64,000 nucleotides of DNA from Diplosphaera chodatii (taxonomy: Eukaryota; Chlorophyta; Trebouxiophyceae; Prasiolales; Stichococcaceae), in assembly GCA_032358165.1 (NCBI GenBank), contig JAALGY010000033.1, positions 2,914,001 to 2,978,000 on the forward strand, in the 5' to 3' direction. Shown piece after piece: positions 10,162-20,935 of the stretch. How positions within the stretch are numbered: position 1 is the stretch's first letter; the number at the start of each line of letters is the position of its first letter. A program made the position numbers and the translations under genes. A model generated the notes under the pieces. That model was given only the letters and a program-made list of their open reading frames with translations. It made no database searches and was not told the origin of the DNA.

Positions 10162-12361
10162 ATGAACCATGTGCCGGACCGCGGCCCTGGTTTGAGATTC
10201 GAGCGGGCCATCCATGATGGCAACATTGGCAGTCACAAGCGGCAAGCACATAGCCGCTCAGATCATAGCATCCGGCTTCGCAGCCTGATCATCGCAGCCT
10301 GCTTTTTGGCGACCTTCATCGCATACGTGGAGCGCACCGGGTTCTCCGTGGCGTACACCGCTGCGGCCAAGGAGCATGCCGTGTCCGAGGCAGTCAAGGG
10401 CACTGTGCTATCCTCCTTCTTTTGGGGGTATGCGGTGTCACAGGCAAGTGTGCTAGGGACATGTGTCTCAGTCTGGTGATCAACATGGACGTCCTGCCCA
10501 TTGCACGGCATGAGTGTGCACCCAAGGCAGCCATCAGCGGATCCGCATCCCGCCTGTGTGCGCAGGTGCCGGGTGGCTGGGCAGCGCAGCGTTGGGGCGG
10601 ACGCAACACACTGATGCTGTCCTTTGCACTATGGTCAACGGCTTCAATACTGACACCCATCAGCTCCGTCAACAGCGCTCCCATCGCAGCCGCACGCATG
10701 GCTGTTGGAGTGTCGCAGGGGCTGCTCATACCGTCCATCCACACCGTGCTGGCGCAGGTCAGCAGCAGTATGCCCCTGGTGATTGCGCATTTGTATTCAC
10801 GATCGGCCATCGGCATGCATTGCCGACATGGAATTGTGATGGTCGACAGATCTTGCCGCCAGAGCAGCGTGCCACGGCGGTGTCCCTCACCACATCTGGC
10901 ATGTACATGGGATCGGCGGGCGCGATACAGTTTCTGCCAGGGCTGGGCAGACGCTTTGGTGCCGCCTTCCTGACACGCTTCAACGGTGGCCTGGGTCTCG
11001 CGTGGCTGCTGCTGTGGGTCTCGGTCAGCAGCAGGCTGTCAACCAGGTGAGTTTGCCGCAACTTGTAGACTTCGTGCGGGGTCCATTGAGCTCTGAGGCA
11101 ATGTGAGGCCCCACTCTGTCACAAGCCCCGTAAGAAGATTGATATGGTGAAAAGTCTCGTGAACATTGCTGACGTCGGGTCTGAATGACTCCTGGGCATC
11201 GAAATGCCTGCAGCTCTGCGGCCGGCCTGCCAGTCGCCTCGGCATCATACAGCAAAATGCATAAGGCACGGGAAGTGACACCTTGGAGCCGTATCATGTG
11301 CCACCCTGCTGTGTGGGCCATAGTGGTGAGAGAACCTGTCTTGCCTCCCTGAGCATATCAAGAGGCAGCAACAGCCCTGCTGGTCGCTGCTGTGGTGCTG
11401 TCTGCAACCCAGCTTTTGACAGAATGCCAGGGTCCCTGTGCTGTGCCCCAGGTGAACAACTTCACATTTCACTACGCCTTCTACGTCGTCATGAACTGGC
11501 TGCCAACGTATTTCGACAATGTGCTGCACGCAAACTTGTCATCAGCAGGCTCCACTAAGATGTTGCCATACCTGGTCATGTTCGTTATGTCCAATGCTGG
11601 CAACATGGGCGGTGAGTGGCTCATCGCCCGCGGTGCCCCTGTGGCAACGGCACGCAAGACAGTCAACTCAGTGGGTGAGAGTCACCATGCGTCCTTTGCG
11701 CTCTTGATGTAGCCCTGTCTGACCTTGCAGTCCTGCCTTGCCTTTGACAAGCTCGAGAGTCGGGCACGCCTTTCACATGGGGTCCAGCAACTGCATCTGC
11801 AGGGTTCTGGGGTGCTGCTGCGTCGCTGATGCTCATGCCGCTCGCCAGCAATGTGCGCACGGGCGTGCTGGTGACATCGCTGTCGCTGGGCTTCTGTGGC
11901 ATCGCGCGCGGCGGCTTCTCCGTGAACCACATGGACATCGCACCGAAGTATGCTGGTGTGGTCATGGGCGTGTCCAACACGGCTGGCACACTGGCGGGTG
12001 AGAGCTGGTTTCCTGCCCACCTGGTGCCACATGACCAGAATATGCAGTTGCAGTAGTACTACATTTAGTGTGTAGTACATGTCAGGCTGCAGAGTTTAGG
12101 TCATGTGGCTTCGCATGTCCCAAGGTATGCTTCAAACAGCTGTGCTTCAATCAGGACTGAGGAGCAGACGTCGGTCTTGCAGGTGTCGTGGGCGTCGCGT
12201 TGTCTGGCCAGCTCCTACAGCATGCTGGAGGCGCAGCAGTACTCTCAGGATGGCGCCATGCCTTCGGACTAGCAGCTGTGTTGTGCATCAGCGGGTCGAC
12301 AGTGTTCCTGAGACATGCACAAGGGGCAAAGATTTTCGGGGAGACAGACCAATTTACATAG
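10162..12361 (+). CDS. MFS anion transporter, SLC17/PHT4-like
   Basis: Twelve-helix major facilitator protein; in plants and algae this family carries phosphate, ascorbate or other organic anions, often across plastid membranes. Exons 10162-10443, 10566-10757, 10850-11046, 11253-11325, 11452-11674, 11803-11997 and 12183-12361 give 446 aa. Features: helix 1 with [14 protein letters not shown], the loop [13 protein letters not shown] (family loop motif), [25 protein letters not shown], then [43 protein letters not shown], and [21 protein letters not shown] near helix 11; SLC17 proteins carry all of these. Intron 1 starts with a perfect GCAAGT donor. The start is the only upstream in-frame ATG near helix 1; the 40-residue basic N-terminus may be an organelle presequence. 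A diverged family member lies at the right edge of the window. Confidence 0.88.
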
Positions 12362-12531
12362 TAGCAGCACAGGCAATGTGTACATTGTTGCACTCTGGCA
12401 TGAGCGTCCTCACAAATCAGTTGAATAACACCAATGCAGTTGGCTCAATGTTATGAGAATTGACACCCAGGTTCGCGATGGCCAGTTCCAAATCTACCGT
12501 ACCCATGGTACAATCGGGCAATCATGCTATG

Positions 12532-13651
12532 TCACCGAACCCCAGCAGGAACCAGCCTTTCCAACTGCTTGCGCAGGCTCTTATACTCTTTCGTCCTAGC
12601 AAATGCTGCATCCCGGCTCCCACCTCGGTGCAGGGCCTCTGATGCTGCAGCATAGTCTTGCAAGGCCGCATGCGCCTCCACCTGGGCACAAACATGTGAC
12701 GGGGATACTGTCAGCTGCTGACCCAGCATCGCATTCAATTGAAGGCCAGGGGCTATGAGCCTTGTTGGGCAGCTCAGACCACCGCAGGACAGCTGGCGGC
12801 GCCCAAAGAGGCGGCACCTGCCGGATGACGGCCGTGTGGAAGGACACCGGCCCGCAGCCGGCAGCGGCATCGGCGTCCTGCAGCGCCCCGCGGGCGTCAC
12901 CCAGCTGCAGCCGCGCACCCGACCGGTTTGCCAGCAGCAGGTGCCGAGTGTGCGGCGCGTCGCACCCGAGAGCCTCGGTGTACGACGCGCACGCCGCCTC
13001 CAGGTCTCCCTGCCTCGCCTGCATGCGCAAGCCACATGTGCTCGGTACAGACGCTGTTTTACAGTAAGCGTGGTGGTGATCGGCAGTAAAGACATCGTGC
13101 CAACGCATATGTACGTGCATGTGCACATTTCTTACAAGGATCACCTGCGCGTTGCCGGCAAGCCGAAGCTCTGTGGCCCGCAGCACATCCAGCGACACAT
13201 CAGCACCGCAGACTGTACGCAGCGCTTCTGAAAACCGCGCGACGGTCGCCATGTGATTCAGCACCACATCCGGAGGCGACACAGCCACATTTGGGCCGCT
13301 GCCGCAGTTTGCCAGGCATCCCGTTTCCCGGATCGTTACGTTATCCAGCTGGAGGTCCTGAGCGAACTGCAGGATCTGCACAGCATGAGGATGGGCGCAG
13401 TCAGATGGTCTGCCATCATGTCAATTTCTATTGCTGTTGCCCCCCAGTAGAACCTGCACGATGGAACTCACCTGCTTGGAGCCCTGCTTCTTACAGGTCT
13501 TGTTGGTGCATATGGACACCTCCACCTGGCGCTGTGCTGCCTGACACTGCAGCCTGGCGCGATTGGGCTGAGGCAGCGGACATCTGCATGTGGCGAGCTG
13601 CGTGCCGTTGGCTGATGGTCGCAAAAAACTGCAGGCCGTGTTCGCCATCAT
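12532..13651 (-). CDS. Thioredoxin-like [2Fe-2S] ferredoxin fused to TPR domain
   Basis: Exons 13472-13651, 13145-13375, 12818-13018 and 12532-12681 give 253 aa. After a ~40-residue presequence-like N-terminus, the domain starts VEVSICTNKTCKKQGSKQ, then RETGCLANCGSGPNVAVSP: the four cysteines (C-x4-C and C-x3-C) match the thioredoxin-like 2Fe-2S ferredoxin family seen in NuoE and bacterial-type Fd. The second half reads as two to three TPR-like helix pairs: GDLEAACASYTEAL, LLANRSGARLQLGDARGALQDA, then ALQDYAAASEALHRGG. It ends with a Lys/Arg-rich helix. Its role is unknown; inference: an Fe-S redox protein docked to a partner through TPRs, probably in the chloroplast or mitochondrion. Splice phases are exact and the stop follows 170 bases after the convergent transporter's stop. 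Confidence 0.82.
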
Positions 13652-14337
13652 GAAACGCAGAGCCTGCCTGTTGTCTGCTTGCAGCGGCCAGAAGCTGGGC
13701 AGCCGGACAGCCACGCTCAGCGGCTGTGTGTTCAGTTGAGGCACCTGGTCACTTCATGACTAAGGTTTGACGATGTGAGCCTCTGTCAAGTGGTGTCTCC
13801 AATAGAACGGCAACGATGCCCCTGGGACAGGTTGTGTCTGACGAGGTATCCAGGAAGGTGCTGCGTCTGACGCAGAAGTCTAACCGTGGTGCAAACGCTA
13901 CTGGAGGCTCATCTGTCAATGTGCTATTGCTTGTGACAAGGTTCTGCGGCTGTAACGTCGCACTCGTGTGCTGCACCTGCCCACTTTCAGGTGTGTTCCA
14001 CATCAGCGATCAGCCAGCGCACGCCACATCAGCATAGCTTCTCTCCGTGCGCTGCTGCGCGCCTGTTTGATGATCAGCCTCGAGCAGCACAATGTAGCAC
14101 CACAATCAACGTATTTGCCACAAGTCTGCCTTGCAGCTGGTGCCATCTCACTTGTGTTGCCTCACGCTAACTCGTTGTCACAGTGCTAGCGCGGGGTGTG
14201 CAAGCTTGCTATTTGCAGAGCTCGTCCTGCATCACCAACGATCCTTGCGGACATGCTATACTGACGCCAGTAGAGGCGTCTGTCATACTGTACAGCGGAA
14301 GTGGCACCACCGCATAACTGGCCACGGCAGAAGCAGC
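13652..14337. promoter_or_regulatory. Shared upstream region of ferredoxin-TPR (-) and START-like gene (+)
   Basis: A 686-bp head-to-head gap between two predicted start codons. It presumably contains both promoters. No further gene, RNA or repeat is recognised. Confidence 0.45.
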
Positions 14338-15646
14338 ATGGCAACGGCAGCCATTCGCTGTCCACAGCGCCAGGAGCCAACATTGACACTGGGTTGTAGG
14401 GCGAAACCACCGCGCAGGCATGCTGTCAACTGCAATGTCCAGCAGAAGCAGCTGCACAGGCAACATGCCCTATCTCAGCGGCAGCACCACGGGTGCCGTC
14501 ACAGCACCATTCCGTCAGCAGGTGGCTTTCTGCTGCGAGTCACACGACCTTGGACCCTGTAGGCTACACACCGTTGAACACTGTACGCTGATCAAAGGGT
14601 GCACTCGTATGTCTCTATTGACGGTGCAGGCACCACGGACACGCAGCTGGCGCCAGAGCAGGCTGCAATGGTGGCCGTTGAGGTGGAACAGGGGCCAAAC
14701 AACAGCAGGCGGGTGTACGCGGGCGTGGACATTGATGCGCCATGGGCCAGCGTGTGGAATGCACTTACAGACTACGAGGGGCTTGGCAACTTCATCCCAG
14801 GTGAAAATGCCAGCCAGCACCTCTGCTGCTGTCCTGCCATCGCAAGGGCCTACTGTGTTGCTCGCCGCGCTGCTCTGGCAGCACAACAGGCGCATTGTGG
14901 CTTAGCACTGAAAACACGTGCATCAGGTCTGGCAAAGAACGAGTGCCTGGCCCGCCGGGATGCGGGCGCCCGCCTGCTGCAGATCGGCGAGCAGTCGCTG
15001 GCGATGGGCCTCAAGTTCAAAGCGCGCGTGGTGCTGGATATCGAGGAGCACCCCTCCGGCATTGCTCAGCGGCTCATCAGCGACGAGGCAAGATGTGGCT
15101 GCAGCATTGAGTGGGCATGAACGCTGCTCCCTAGCCGCAGGGGGAGCAGTGGGTTGCATCGCTGCAGTGACCGCGTCAATGGTGCTCGACCTCGTCAGCA
15201 TCCCGCCACTGAGCAGGGGCATGTGTGTGTTTGCAGGCGGTGGATGATGGCTGCTTCCCTGGCCCGCGCTCGCCCGTCTCTGCTGGAGCCGCGCACGACA
15301 TCAGCTTTGTGCTCCATGAAGGCGACTTCCAGGTTCAACACAGCCCGAAACGAAATTCTCTGCCCAATGGATGACATGGTCATTCTCGCGGCTTGACTGC
15401 TGTCAGTGCAGCCGTTTTTCAACCGCCATAATGTTCCTCTCTGCTGCGCAGGCATTCCGCGGCGTTTGGAGGATACAGCAGCACGCGGCAGCGCCGGACC
15501 GCACGTCACCAGCAACGCGGCTTTCGTATGCGTTGTTTGTGCGGCCGCAAAAGTGGTTGCCGGTAGGCCTGATTCAGAGTCGCATTGAGAGCGAGGTGGC
15601 GGCCAACCTGGCTGCAGTGCGGGCATACACTGAGCGGACACCCTAG
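14338..15646 (+). CDS. Polyketide cyclase/START-like (SRPBCC) protein, probably plastid
   Basis: Exons 14338-14521, 14630-14800, 14927-15087, 15237-15332 and 15452-15646 give 268 aa. The first exon is basic and Ser/Gln/Arg-rich with almost no acids, consistent with a chloroplast transit peptide. The mature part begins RRVYAGVDIDAPWASVWNAL and TDYEGLGNFIP, the opening strand and helix of the polyketide cyclase/dehydrase and lipid-transport superfamily. It continues LLQIGEQSLAMGLKFKARV, ISFVLHEGDFQ and LSYALFVRPQKWLPVGLIQ, and ends in the long C-terminal helix ESEVAANLAAVRAYTE, as in the plant and algal plastid members. The ligand is unknown; a hydrophobic metabolite or lipid is likely. Intron 3 uses a GCAAGA donor. 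The first exon is the least certain part of the model. Confidence 0.8.
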
Positions 15647-16209
15647 CCAGAGGTTGACAACGCCACACTGAACGCCACACTCGCTTACGTTATCGTTGCG
15701 AGTAATATGTGCGTGTCACGACAATGGAGACATCCCCACACGCAGTTGGGGTTTGAAAGCTGGCAATCATATGAAGCAGGGGGACCAGGTCTTGCCAGAG
15801 TGCAGCTGCTGGTCCGATTTATCCAGCTCAGCACATCGGGTCAAGGCGCACTATTTACCTGTGGCGGATACGCGTGATCCTGCCGAACAGCAGCATCACA
15901 TTTGGAGAGCGGCGCTGTATAACCTGGAACGTTTGCCCGGCTGGGAAACACATTGCGGATGACTCTGTCACTGGTCTATTCACCGACATCCTTGATGACT
16001 CGGTATTGCAAATCCGAAGCTGAGCCACTGATTGAACATTGCACCGCGCTGTGAAGATGCACGTATAACCAGTTGCGCTTGGTCAGTGTGTGGGCGCCGT
16101 GATACAGCGACAACAGATTGGTGTCCTGCGGTGGCTGGCAGTCATGGTCCTTTTTCTACGGCAGCAGTGTTTGGAGCCGCGGTGCAGTCATGGCAGCTAC
16201 GCTGTTGGA
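15647..16209. other. Intergenic between START-like gene and phytol kinase
   Basis: About 560 bases between two plus-strand genes. No open frame with a family motif and no convincing structured RNA; likely 3' UTR followed by the phytol kinase promoter. Confidence 0.45.
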
Positions 16210-17832
16210 ATGACGTCCCATACAGCATCATATCCAGCCCAGGCTAGATTTCAGCAGAGGGTGGACAGCAGCCAGCTGGCGCGGAGACGGACACCATTTC
16301 TAAATGGCTTGGCTCTGCCGCAGCAACACAGGGTGCTGTCATGCAGCCGACGGCAGCGAAAGCGACCCGACACACAGTGTAATGCTGCAGCTCACGGTGC
16401 CGCTGCTGTCGGCGCAGCGGTGCACAGCGGCACTGCTGCTGTGCAGAGTGCAGCAGCGCAGCTGGCCTCAGTCGTGCAAGTGCCGCCAGGGCGTGATACC
16501 GCAGCGATGCTGTTTGCCGCAGCTGGTGCGGTGGCGTGGGTGAAGCTGTTTGACTATTTCGCCCGCCATGACGTCATCGAGCGGGTCTGCAAATGCATGC
16601 CGTGCACCTGCTGTGTGTACAGATACGTCTGGGAGTGTGAGACAAGGTCGCGGCCCTGTTCCGACAGAGTACGCCACTGTCCATGACGTGGCGCCACTTG
16701 GCTGTGCAGAAACTGAGCCGGAAGCTGGTGCACATCACGGCGGGCCCGCTGTTTGTGCTGATGTGGCCGCTGTTCAGCTGGGCGCCCAGCGCGCGGCTGT
16801 ACGCCGCCGTCATCCCGGCGCTCAACTCCCTGAGGTGCTGCACGGCCACGGCATTCGGCCGAAGTCGTGCCAGCAATGGCCAGCATGCATGGCTGACTGG
16901 CATCGGCAGGTCATGGCCCAGCTGCTCACGGCCTGTGCATGCTGTGCAGGTTGATGCTGATAGGCTTTGGCGTCATCGAGAGCGAGAACACCGTTCGTGC
17001 AGTCAGCCGCGAGGGTGACCGGTGCGCCGATCTTGTTGCTCCTATGCAGTAGTGCTGTCCATAGGAGGCCGTACGAACGTCAGTCGTCACCCGGCGCTTG
17101 GTCCTGTGTGGTGAGGAGTCTTCACTTGCACTGACGTAACTTGCGACAACTGCAGGCGAGAGCTGCTGCGGGGGCCACTGTACTATGTGCTAATTCTGGT
17201 GGCAATAACGCTGGTGTACTGGCGTGAGTCGCCCGCTGGCTTCCTGGTGAGGATCCTCATTGCCAATGGTGCTCAAACGGCAGAATATCACCTGTCAGCG
17301 CATCACCCCGATATAGCCGAGTGCCCGGTTGGTGGCCAGCATGCGCATGCGTAAGTTGACGAGTTCAGCTGTCGGGTCCACACATGCAGGTCGTGGCGCT
17401 GATGTGCGGCGGTGATGGCCTGGCGGACATCATCGGGCGGCGCTTTGGGGGTGGCGCCAAGCTCCCGCACAACAGCAACAAAAGCTGGGCTGGCAGCGCC
17501 GCCATGTTTGCAGGTGCTTCTGGTGGACATACACCAGGACATGCGTGGTCAGTAGATCACATGTCATTTTGAGCAGCGCAGAGCAAGGTGACATGTGTGT
17601 GCTGTCATGCGCAGGTAGCGTTGCAATGGGCCTGGTATACATGCAGCTCTTTGCAAAGCTGGGCTATTTCAGTTTCGATCTCGATCATGCACTGCCAGCC
17701 ATTGCTGGAATCGCAGCTGTAGCCACGGTTGTAGAGTCGCTGCCAATCAACCAGCGGGTTGACGACAATTTATCAGTGCCGGGCGTTGCTGCACTGCTGG
17801 GGTACTACATGTTGCGGACGAATGGTTGGTGA
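16210..17832 (+). CDS. VTE5: Phytol kinase / farnesol kinase (VTE5-type)
   Basis: CTP-dependent prenol kinase of the chloroplast envelope that recycles phytol from chlorophyll to phytyl phosphate for tocopherol synthesis; the related farnesol kinase cannot be excluded. Exons 16210-16584, 16710-16834, 16950-17021, 17156-17246, 17390-17513 and 17615-17832 give 334 aa. The first ~90 residues are Ser/Ala/Gln/Arg-rich (transit peptide). Diagnostic segments: RKLSRKLVHITAGPLF, GVIESENTVRAVSREGDRRELLRGPLYY, LMCGGDGLADIIGRRFGG, PHNSNKSWAGSAAMF and ATVVESLPINQRVDDNLSVP. Six to seven hydrophobic helices are present, as expected of the polyprenol kinase family. The start at MTSHTA is one of several possible ATGs, since the presequence varies in this family. 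Confidence 0.9.
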
Positions 17833-18435
17833 AGTGCAACTGCTCATGGTTTCTCGGCAGCTGTGCAGCTGGGAGGTCCATAGAAGTGGTAAGTACTGGT
17901 TGAGACAGGGCGCCTGCTAGGGGAGCACCTGGACATGTAATTGTGTGGGTGTCCCTGCCGTGCTGATTCGGCAGAAATTTTGGGTACACACTATATTTTG
18001 CTGCGAGTCATTGGGCCCCACAGTGCCGGACACTCCTTCGTGGCGAACACTTTCAGTGCACCTGGCTGGGTAGTCTGCAGACATGGTTGCTGACTGTTCG
18101 GATTTCTCCTGGAAGCACAACAGCAAGTTATGCAGGCTCGCTTGCACCTAGTCTTGCACACACATCTGTCACGCTGGTGCTAGGTCTAGACAATGCTGGG
18201 GCGCAACAAGGACTGCCTTTGTAACATCTTTGAGGGGACACATCGCACACATATGAGGCTCTTCGAATGGAAACGAAGATGAACTTGAACGGATTCGAAA
18301 CTGAGCAGCCATCAAGCCGTACTAGTCAACTTAATGTCACATCATGACTGGCAAGGCCACCACGGGCTGATGTGCATCCTTGCCGTCGTGCGTCGTTGCT
18401 GCATCGCTGGGCTGCCTTGCCACGCTGGTGTGCAC
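17833..18435. other. Convergent 3' region, phytol kinase (+) and CDC50 (-)
   Basis: About 600 bases between two stop codons that face each other. I see only short frames without motifs; it likely holds both 3' UTRs. Confidence 0.45.
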
Positions 18436-20324
18436 TCACTTCACCTTGTTCCAAGACAGCTGGCTGAGGTCACCGTACCGCCGCCTCTTCACAAACCCAA
18501 CGTGATACCTGCAACAACACAACACACTCGCTTTGGTGATTCCAGCTGCAAGCAAAGGCACTCATACCCAGCAGCCACCGGCAGAGTGCACGGCCAATTG
18601 TAGAGCAGGAGGAGATTGGCAGATGGCACGTGACCCAACAGACACTCACGCAATGAAGAAGGCGAATGCGATGAGCAGCGCCAGCGCGCCCAACACGATG
18701 AGGAGGATGCCCAGGAAGTTGTTCTTGCCGCCCACCCAGCTGTTCTCAGACAACACCACGTACTTGGCGCCGCCATAGTCATAGGTATTATACCGGTTGT
18801 TCACCCGCACCGTCACCGTGGATCCTACGATTCGCAGGCATAGCGTGGTCCCCCTCCAGATCTCTGATTTGATCAACTATAGCATATGGCCATGCCTGTG
18901 CTGCTGGGAGCCTGTGGATCGAGTAAGCGGCGACGTGTCACGCATCGTCAGGCGCAGAATATAAGCTATCAACATGTGGCAGCATGTACCTGCTGGGATG
19001 TCTGTGTTGATGACGCCATACAGCTTGCGCACGGTCGAGTGGACATTCGGCCGCATCCAGACCATGAAGTGCTGCGACTCGTCGATGTAGGTGGTGGTGG
19101 TGTTGCCGCCGCGGTAGGCGGGGATGTTGTTGTAGTTCTGCGGGAGGTAGTGGCCGTACAGGTGGTCCCGGTCGTAGTGCCATGCGATGTCCGAGTCCTG
19201 TGATGCAGCATGCATGGCCTTGTCAGCACATGCGGCTGCAGCTGCTGCATCAGAAACATGTGACTCCATCCAACTGCTGCACATGACACAAGGCCAACAT
19301 CAGCAGGAAGTGGCACCAGAAGTTGACAGTGTCGAGCAGCGTGACTGTCTTGCTGGACAGCTCACATCGATGGGCTGACTGCGGCCGCCGACGCTGACAG
19401 CGAAGGTGTCGTTAAAGTTGCTCCACGCGATCAGGCCGCAGGGGTTGACCTTGCCCTGGTTGGGCAGGCTGGAGTTCTTGCCCTTGTTGCCGACATACTG
19501 GATGGGCTCGCAGGCGCTGGACGTGCTGTTCTTGCCGCCCTGCTGCTTCGAGTCCAGGCTGCGCACATACCTGCGCGGGCCAGCAAGAACACATTGGCAA
19601 TGGCACCAGTGGTTCCCTTGTCACGGGAGCATTGACACCAATGCTGCAATGGCACAACGCAAGGACACTTTGCAGTTCAGAACGGTGCGCACCTCCTGTA
19701 GTTCTGATAATAGTCATCCAGATCGAAGTAGACATAAACCTGCTCAACAGGGCAGACGGTGGTTGATTTTGGCTGCTGCAGTGTCGCATGCTGGACTGTT
19801 GAGGCGTTGCTGTGCTGGCCAGCTTGCGCATTTCGGCACGCTGCAGACTGATCCGCACTCACCGGCGCACTCATTTTCTTGTCTGGCGTGAAATTGACGG
19901 TGACGACTTCTCCATTGCCGTTATTCTGCAGGAGGGCTGCTGACCGTGCATCGTTGTCGGGCAGGCTGGCAAAGATGCCCGCATTGTCATATCGCACCTG
20001 CACAGTGCAACCAACTAGATGAGGAACCACTGGGTTATCACAGCGTTGCGAGATTCGCAAGACAGCAGGGCGATAGCAGACCTTGTGCTCCTGGATGTTG
20101 AGCGACGACACCAGCACTGCGATGCCCAGCGGCAGCAGCACTATCGCTGCGAGCAGGTATGCAAACACGACGAATCTGGCTGACAGGATGGGCGTCCAGC
20201 CGGGCAGGTCCTGCCGCGCAAACTTGGCGAACCAGCTGTTCTTGCCCTGCAGCCAGCGCTTGTAGCCGCGCTGCTTCCGCGGCGCCGCATGCTGCGCCTC
20301 TGGCACTGGCTGGGTGTCCGCCAT
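18436..20324 (-). CDS. ALIS: CDC50/LEM3-family subunit of P4-ATPase lipid flippase (ALIS)
   Basis: Chaperone and beta subunit of P4-type phospholipid flippases, with two membrane spans and a large glycosylated lumenal domain. Seven exons (20082-20324, 19863-19997, 19693-19739, 19366-19570, 18990-19197, 18650-18824, 18436-18508) give 361 aa. Motifs: N-terminal cytosolic FARQDLPGWTPILSAR, TM1 FVVFAYLLAAIVLLPLGIAV, VYVYFDLDDYYQNYRRYVRS, CEPIQYV, NPCGLIAWSNFNDTF, then DSDIAWHYDRDHLY, HFMVWMRPNVHSTVRKLYG, and near TM2 GGAKYVVLSENSWVGGKNNFLG. Several N-x-S/T sites and cysteines lie in the lumenal part, as in family members. The head-to-head gap to kinesin-5 is 611 bp. Confidence 0.95.
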
Positions 20325-20935
20325 CAGCGGGCCCTCGCCCCGGGGGACAGCTACTCAGTCTACACCAGTGTGTTGACACGCCGTTCGCTCAGCTGGGCTG
20401 CAAATCGTCAAGACGGGTCCGGAGCAAGTTGAAGAGGTTGGTAGCAGGTGCCCGAGTATGTCGGAGGCCGCGGGCAGCCTGCGCCGATCAGGCGAGAGCT
20501 CTTCGCAGCACCAGCTGTGGCGCACTGAAGCAGATGGCGAGCCTTGCACCTGCCGGATCTGGCATCGAGGTCAGCAAGCGCCCCACCAACTGCACATCAT
20601 TGCATAATGCTTCCGTGCGTCGACTGGCGCGTTTTCCACAGGGTTTTGCTGCGGTAAATGGCACGTGGCGCTCTTTCGAAACCCTGCCTGACAGACAAAC
20701 TCCAGTGCACTGTTGCAAAGCGGACTGACCACGCACGGTCCCACGCAAAAGTTGCCAGCAATACTCTGTGCAGGGACTGTTGAAGCAAACGCAGGCTGTT
20801 GCGACAAGTTGTTCCACCGAAGTTTGCGCTGACGACTTGGTCAGCGGGGTGGCAGGGACGGCACCTTGCACGCAGCACGTGCTTGTGCGACCGTGCGCCA
20901 CATGCTGCTGTCCCAGGAGCTGAAAAGGCCGTGAT
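20325..20935. promoter_or_regulatory. Shared upstream region of CDC50 (-) and kinesin-5 (+)
   Basis: A 611-bp gap between divergent start codons, so it should contain both promoters. No additional gene or repeat is recognised in it. Confidence 0.45.

Noticed and set aside
18969..19316. Thr-rich minus-strand frame resembling a low-complexity protein
   Set aside because: It is a shifted frame of the CDC50 exon that encodes the conserved lumenal segment with NTTTTYIDES.
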